From assembly GCF_014648055.1 (NCBI RefSeq), contig NZ_BMQJ01000012.1, forward strand, positions 190,531-254,530: a DNA stretch of 64,000 nucleotides, in the 5' to 3' direction. Source of the stretch: Streptosporangium pseudovulgare. Lineage in GTDB: Bacteria > Actinomycetota > Actinomycetes > Streptosporangiales > Streptosporangiaceae. The notes under the pieces are model-generated. The model was not told the origin of the DNA. It did no database searches and saw only the letters and a program-made list of their open reading frames with translations. The translations under genes were made by a program, and so were the position numbers. Positions 61,974 to 64,000 of this stretch are shown in pieces; positions within the stretch are counted from its first letter, which is position 1, and each line of letters starts with the position of its first letter.

Positions 61974-62303
61974 ATGGCCGAGGACCGGGAGCGGATCTCC
62001 GCCGAGTTCGGCGAGGCGGTCAACATGACCGCCGCCGAGCTGGAGCGCTGGCTGCGGACCCCCGAGTCCGAGGCCGCCGGTGACAGGTCCGGGGGCGGCG
62101 AGTCGACGGGACACGAGTCCGGCCGCCGCATCACCGAGATCCTCCGCAAGAAGAAGGGCGACCTGTCCGACGACGACTACGCCCACATGCGGAAGGTGAC
62201 CGGGTACGTCCACCGCCACCTCGCGCAGCGCCCGTCGGGGGACGTCACGGACACCCGGTGGCGGCACTCCCTGATGAACTGGGGACACGACCCGATCAAA
62301 TAG
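61974..62303 (+). CDS. DUF3140 family protein
   Basis: The 109-residue soluble protein matches DUF3140: an N-terminal FGEAVNMTAAELERWLRTPES motif, then HESGRRITEILRKKKGDLSDDDYAHMRKVTGYVHRHL and a W-rich end (TRWRHSLMNWGHDPIK). The family frequently lies next to DUF2945 genes, as here, and is predicted to bind nucleic acid, but this is not shown. The ATG lies 1 nt after the DUF2945 stop, so the two are co-translated. Confidence 0.88.
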   Translation: MAEDRERISAEFGEAVNMTAAELERWLRTPESEAAGDRSGGGESTGHESGRRITEILRKKKGDLSDDDYAHMRKVTGYVHRHLAQRPSGDVTDTRWRHSLMNWGHDPIK

Positions 62304-62443
62304 CGCCCGCGCTCCCCCGCCGGCCGGGGACACGGCCGCTTGTGCGGCGTGTCCCCGGAACGTGCCGCGTCTTCGGAACCCGTGGCCCCGGAACCCGTGG
62401 CCCCGGAACGTGCCGTGCCCCCGGGGCCGCTCCGCGCGGGGCG

Positions 62444-62716
62444 TCAGCGGACGCTGCGCCTGCCGTACATGCTGGCGACCAGGAAGACGCCCAGCGCCGC
62501 CACGACGACCTGCAGGATCAGCTCGATCCAGTCGATGCCGCTCGTCATGCCGACCCCGATGGCCCTGGCGATCCCGGAACCGATGAAGGCGGCGATGATG
62601 CCGATCACGACCGTCAGCCAGATGGGGATGTTCTGCTTGCCCGGCAGGATGAGCCGGCCGAGGGCGCCGATGATGGCGCCGATGATGATGGCACTGATGA
62701 TGCCGGTGATTGTCAT
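62444..62716 (-). CDS. GlsB/YeaQ/YmgE-family stress membrane protein
   Basis: The 90-residue protein has three predicted transmembrane helices and the transglycosylase-associated (YeaQ) pattern: ISAIIIGAIIGALGRLILPG, then the second helix with GIIAAFIGSGIARAIG and a C-terminal helix. Family members are small membrane proteins induced by stress, in some species by sigma-B-type factors. GGGAG lies 8 nt before ATG 62716. It converges with the DUF3140 gene. Confidence 0.9.
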   Translation of the reverse strand: MTITGIISAIIIGAIIGALGRLILPGKQNIPIWLTVVIGIIAAFIGSGIARAIGVGMTSGIDWIELILQVVVAALGVFLVASMYGRRSVR

Positions 62717-63136
62717 GTTCCACACTCCCCCTGATCGCACGGCCTTCCGCCGTACGCCCCCCTGGAACCCGTATGCCCGGCGCGGAAAGAACGACACATA
62801 AGACAGATCATTGGTTTAAGTAATCATTATTGATTAATCACCTTTTCCACTTCGCGCGGAACCGCAGACCGCACGGCACGGCGGGGAACGGCGGAACGTA
62901 CCGGGAATGACGGGCGCGGCGGGAAACCGGAACGTACCGGGAACGGCGGGCGCGGCGGGCCGAGGAAGCGGCGCGGCGGGCCGGCCGGGACCGCCGATCG
63001 ACCCGGGAACGGCGGGCTCCGATGGCCACGGCGGCCCCGCTCGACGCCGGGCGCCCGGCACCCCGATGATTCAGATGTCCGCGACGACGGGGACGGCGGC
63101 GTCGCCGTACCCTCAGAAGCCAGGGGGCCGGAAACG
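62717..63136. other. Intergenic region with AT-rich palindrome
   Basis: No gene is credible here. About 62797-62845 is strikingly AT-rich (ATCATTGGTTTAAGTAATCA and on). It contains TAATCA-TTAT-TGATTA (62821-62836) and the perfect palindrome TGATTAATCA (62831-62840). The rest (62880-63050) is GC-rich with imperfect CGTACCGGGAACGGCGGGCG repeats. The AT-rich part probably holds promoters or operators of the GlsB-like or beta-glucosidase genes. Confidence 0.55.
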
Positions 63137-64000
63137 ATGACCGCGATGTTCACCGCCGCCGCCGGGGGGACGCTGTCCTTCCCCGGCGGCTTCGTCTGGG
63201 GGGCCGCGACCGCCGCCTATCAGGTCGAGGGGGCGGCGGGAGAGGACGGCCGCGGCACGTCGATCTGGGACGTCTTCGCCCACACCCCCGGGCGCGTCGC
63301 GGGCGGCCACACCGGCGACGTGGCCTGCGACCACTACCACCGCTACCGCGACGACGTCCGCCTGATGCGGGAGCTGGGCCTGGGCGCCTACCGCTTCTCG
63401 GTGGCGTGGCCGCGGATCCAGCCGACCGGTTCCGGCCCCGTCAACGCCGCCGGGCTCGACTTCTACGACCGCCTCGTGGACGAGCTGCTCGCCGCCGACG
63501 TCTCCCCCTACGTGACGCTGTACCACTGGGACCTGCCCCAGCCGCTGGAGGACCGCGGCGGCTGGACGGAGCGCGACACGGCCCACCGGTTCGCCGACTA
63601 CGCGCGGATCGTGCACGACCGGCTCGGCGACCGCGTCGGCACCTGGATCACGGTCAACGAGCCCTGGGTGGTGTCCGTCCTCGGGTACGGCATCGGCGCG
63701 CACGCCCCGGGCCGCGCGTCCTGGCGGGACGCCTTCCAGGCCTCCCACCACCTCCTGCTCGCCCACGGGCTGGGGGCCCGGGCGCTGCGCGACGCGGGCG
63801 CCCGGGAGATCGCCCTGACGCTGAACCTCGCCCCCGTGACGACCCCCGGACGGCTGGACGACCCCGAGGCGGCGCTCTCCGCCGAGGACGCCGCGGCGGT
63901 GGACCTCGTCGACTGCCTGATCAACCGGCAGTTCCTCGACCCGGTGCTGCGCGGGGAGTATCCCGCCGCCGTCCTGGACGTCGTGGAGCGGGCCGCCGGC
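63137..64000 (+). CDS. GH1 beta-glucosidase (3' end missing)
   Basis: The frame is open to the end of the window, so only 288 residues of about 450-480 are seen. It is a family 1 glycoside hydrolase: [15 protein letters not shown] at residues 19-33, a [13 protein letters not shown] segment, [27 protein letters not shown], and the acid/base glutamate in TVNEPWVVS. The nucleophile glutamate (usually in ITENG) lies beyond the window. It should release glucose or similar sugars from beta-glucosides. The ATG at 63137 and a second at 63146 are both possible. No signal peptide is seen, so it is probably cytoplasmic. Confidence 0.93.
   Translation, partial: MTAMFTAAAGGTLSFPGGFVWGAATAAYQVEGAAGEDGRGTSIWDVFAHTPGRVAGGHTGDVACDHYHRYRDDVRLMRELGLGAYRFSVAWPRIQPTGSGPVNAAGLDFYDRLVDELLAADVSPYVTLYHWDLPQPLEDRGGWTERDTAHRFADYARIVHDRLGDRVGTWITVNEPWVVSVLGYGIGAHAPGRASWRDAFQASHHLLLAHGLGARALRDAGAREIALTLNLAPVTTPGRLDDPEAALSAEDAAAVDLVDCLINRQFLDPVLRGEYPAAVLDVVERAAG

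Overview
This is about 64 kb of a very GC-rich chromosome with overwhelming G/C at third codon positions. The gene content is actinobacterial: two conservon clusters (cvnA-D), DUF3151 beside purA, Holin-X and DUF3618 proteins, an OsaAB-type HAMP-array kinase with its regulator, and a TipA-type MerR regulator. A filamentous actinomycete, possibly of the Streptosporangiales, fits best; the genus is my inference. I see no rRNA, tRNA, CRISPR array, transposase or prophage. Most of the window is ordinary chromosomal core with a few accessory insertions.

Layout. 1-3.7 kb: 3' part of an OsaA-like hybrid kinase and its partner response regulator. 3.8-5.8 kb: a TipA-like MerR gene framed by two 431-bp inverted repeats of about 97% identity. 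5.8-8.8 kb: a NYN-domain protein with a long disordered region, and an ECF-type sigma factor fused to a zinc-finger anti-sigma domain and a membrane anchor. 9-20.3 kb: housekeeping genes (pyrE, dedA, fba, DUF3151, purA, a glycerophosphodiesterase, corA, purD, a membrane protein, murA). 20.4-25.9 kb: a HTH regulator, an EamA transporter, a HisC-like aminotransferase, a Uma2 protein and a NrtR-like Nudix regulator. 25.9-35.6 kb: a surface-glycan locus with a DUF4434 protein, three glycosyltransferases and the WecB/WecC pair for UDP-ManNAcA. 35.8-43.6 kb: an epoxide-hydrolase homologue lacking its catalytic residues, a DEAD-box helicase, an ABC exporter operon and an SDR.

43.6-51 kb: a complete conservon (cvnABCD) faces a second conservon with only cvnA, cvnB and cvnC, so the two may share one GTPase. 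51-55.9 kb: a DUF998 protein and the xylose genes xylA-xylB with a divergent ROK regulator. The ROK gene holds a cluster of five DnaA-box-like sequences in a patch of abnormal codon use. 55.9-56.8 kb: a Fic toxin with an apparent N-terminal frameshift and an antitoxin that looks like a PhD/YefM-VbhA fusion. 56.9-58.3 kb: a VOC protein and an EamA transporter. 58.5-62.7 kb: small envelope and stress proteins (LEA-like helical proteins, Holin-X, YihY/BrkB, DUF2945, DUF3140, GlsB-like) behind a candidate SigB-type promoter. 63.1 kb to the end: the start of a GH1 beta-glucosidase.

What works together. xylA/xylB form a xylose catabolic operon under the ROK repressor. WecB and WecC make an N-acetylmannosaminuronate donor for the neighbouring glycosyltransferases. 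Conservon products form GPCR-like signalling complexes at the membrane. The 58.5-62.7 kb genes look like a general stress regulon. Many genes have a TANNNT -10 box 6-8 nt before the start codon, which points to leaderless transcripts. The DnaA-box cluster, the inverted repeat around the MerR gene, the mirrored conservons and the bipartite Fic antitoxin deserve most attention.
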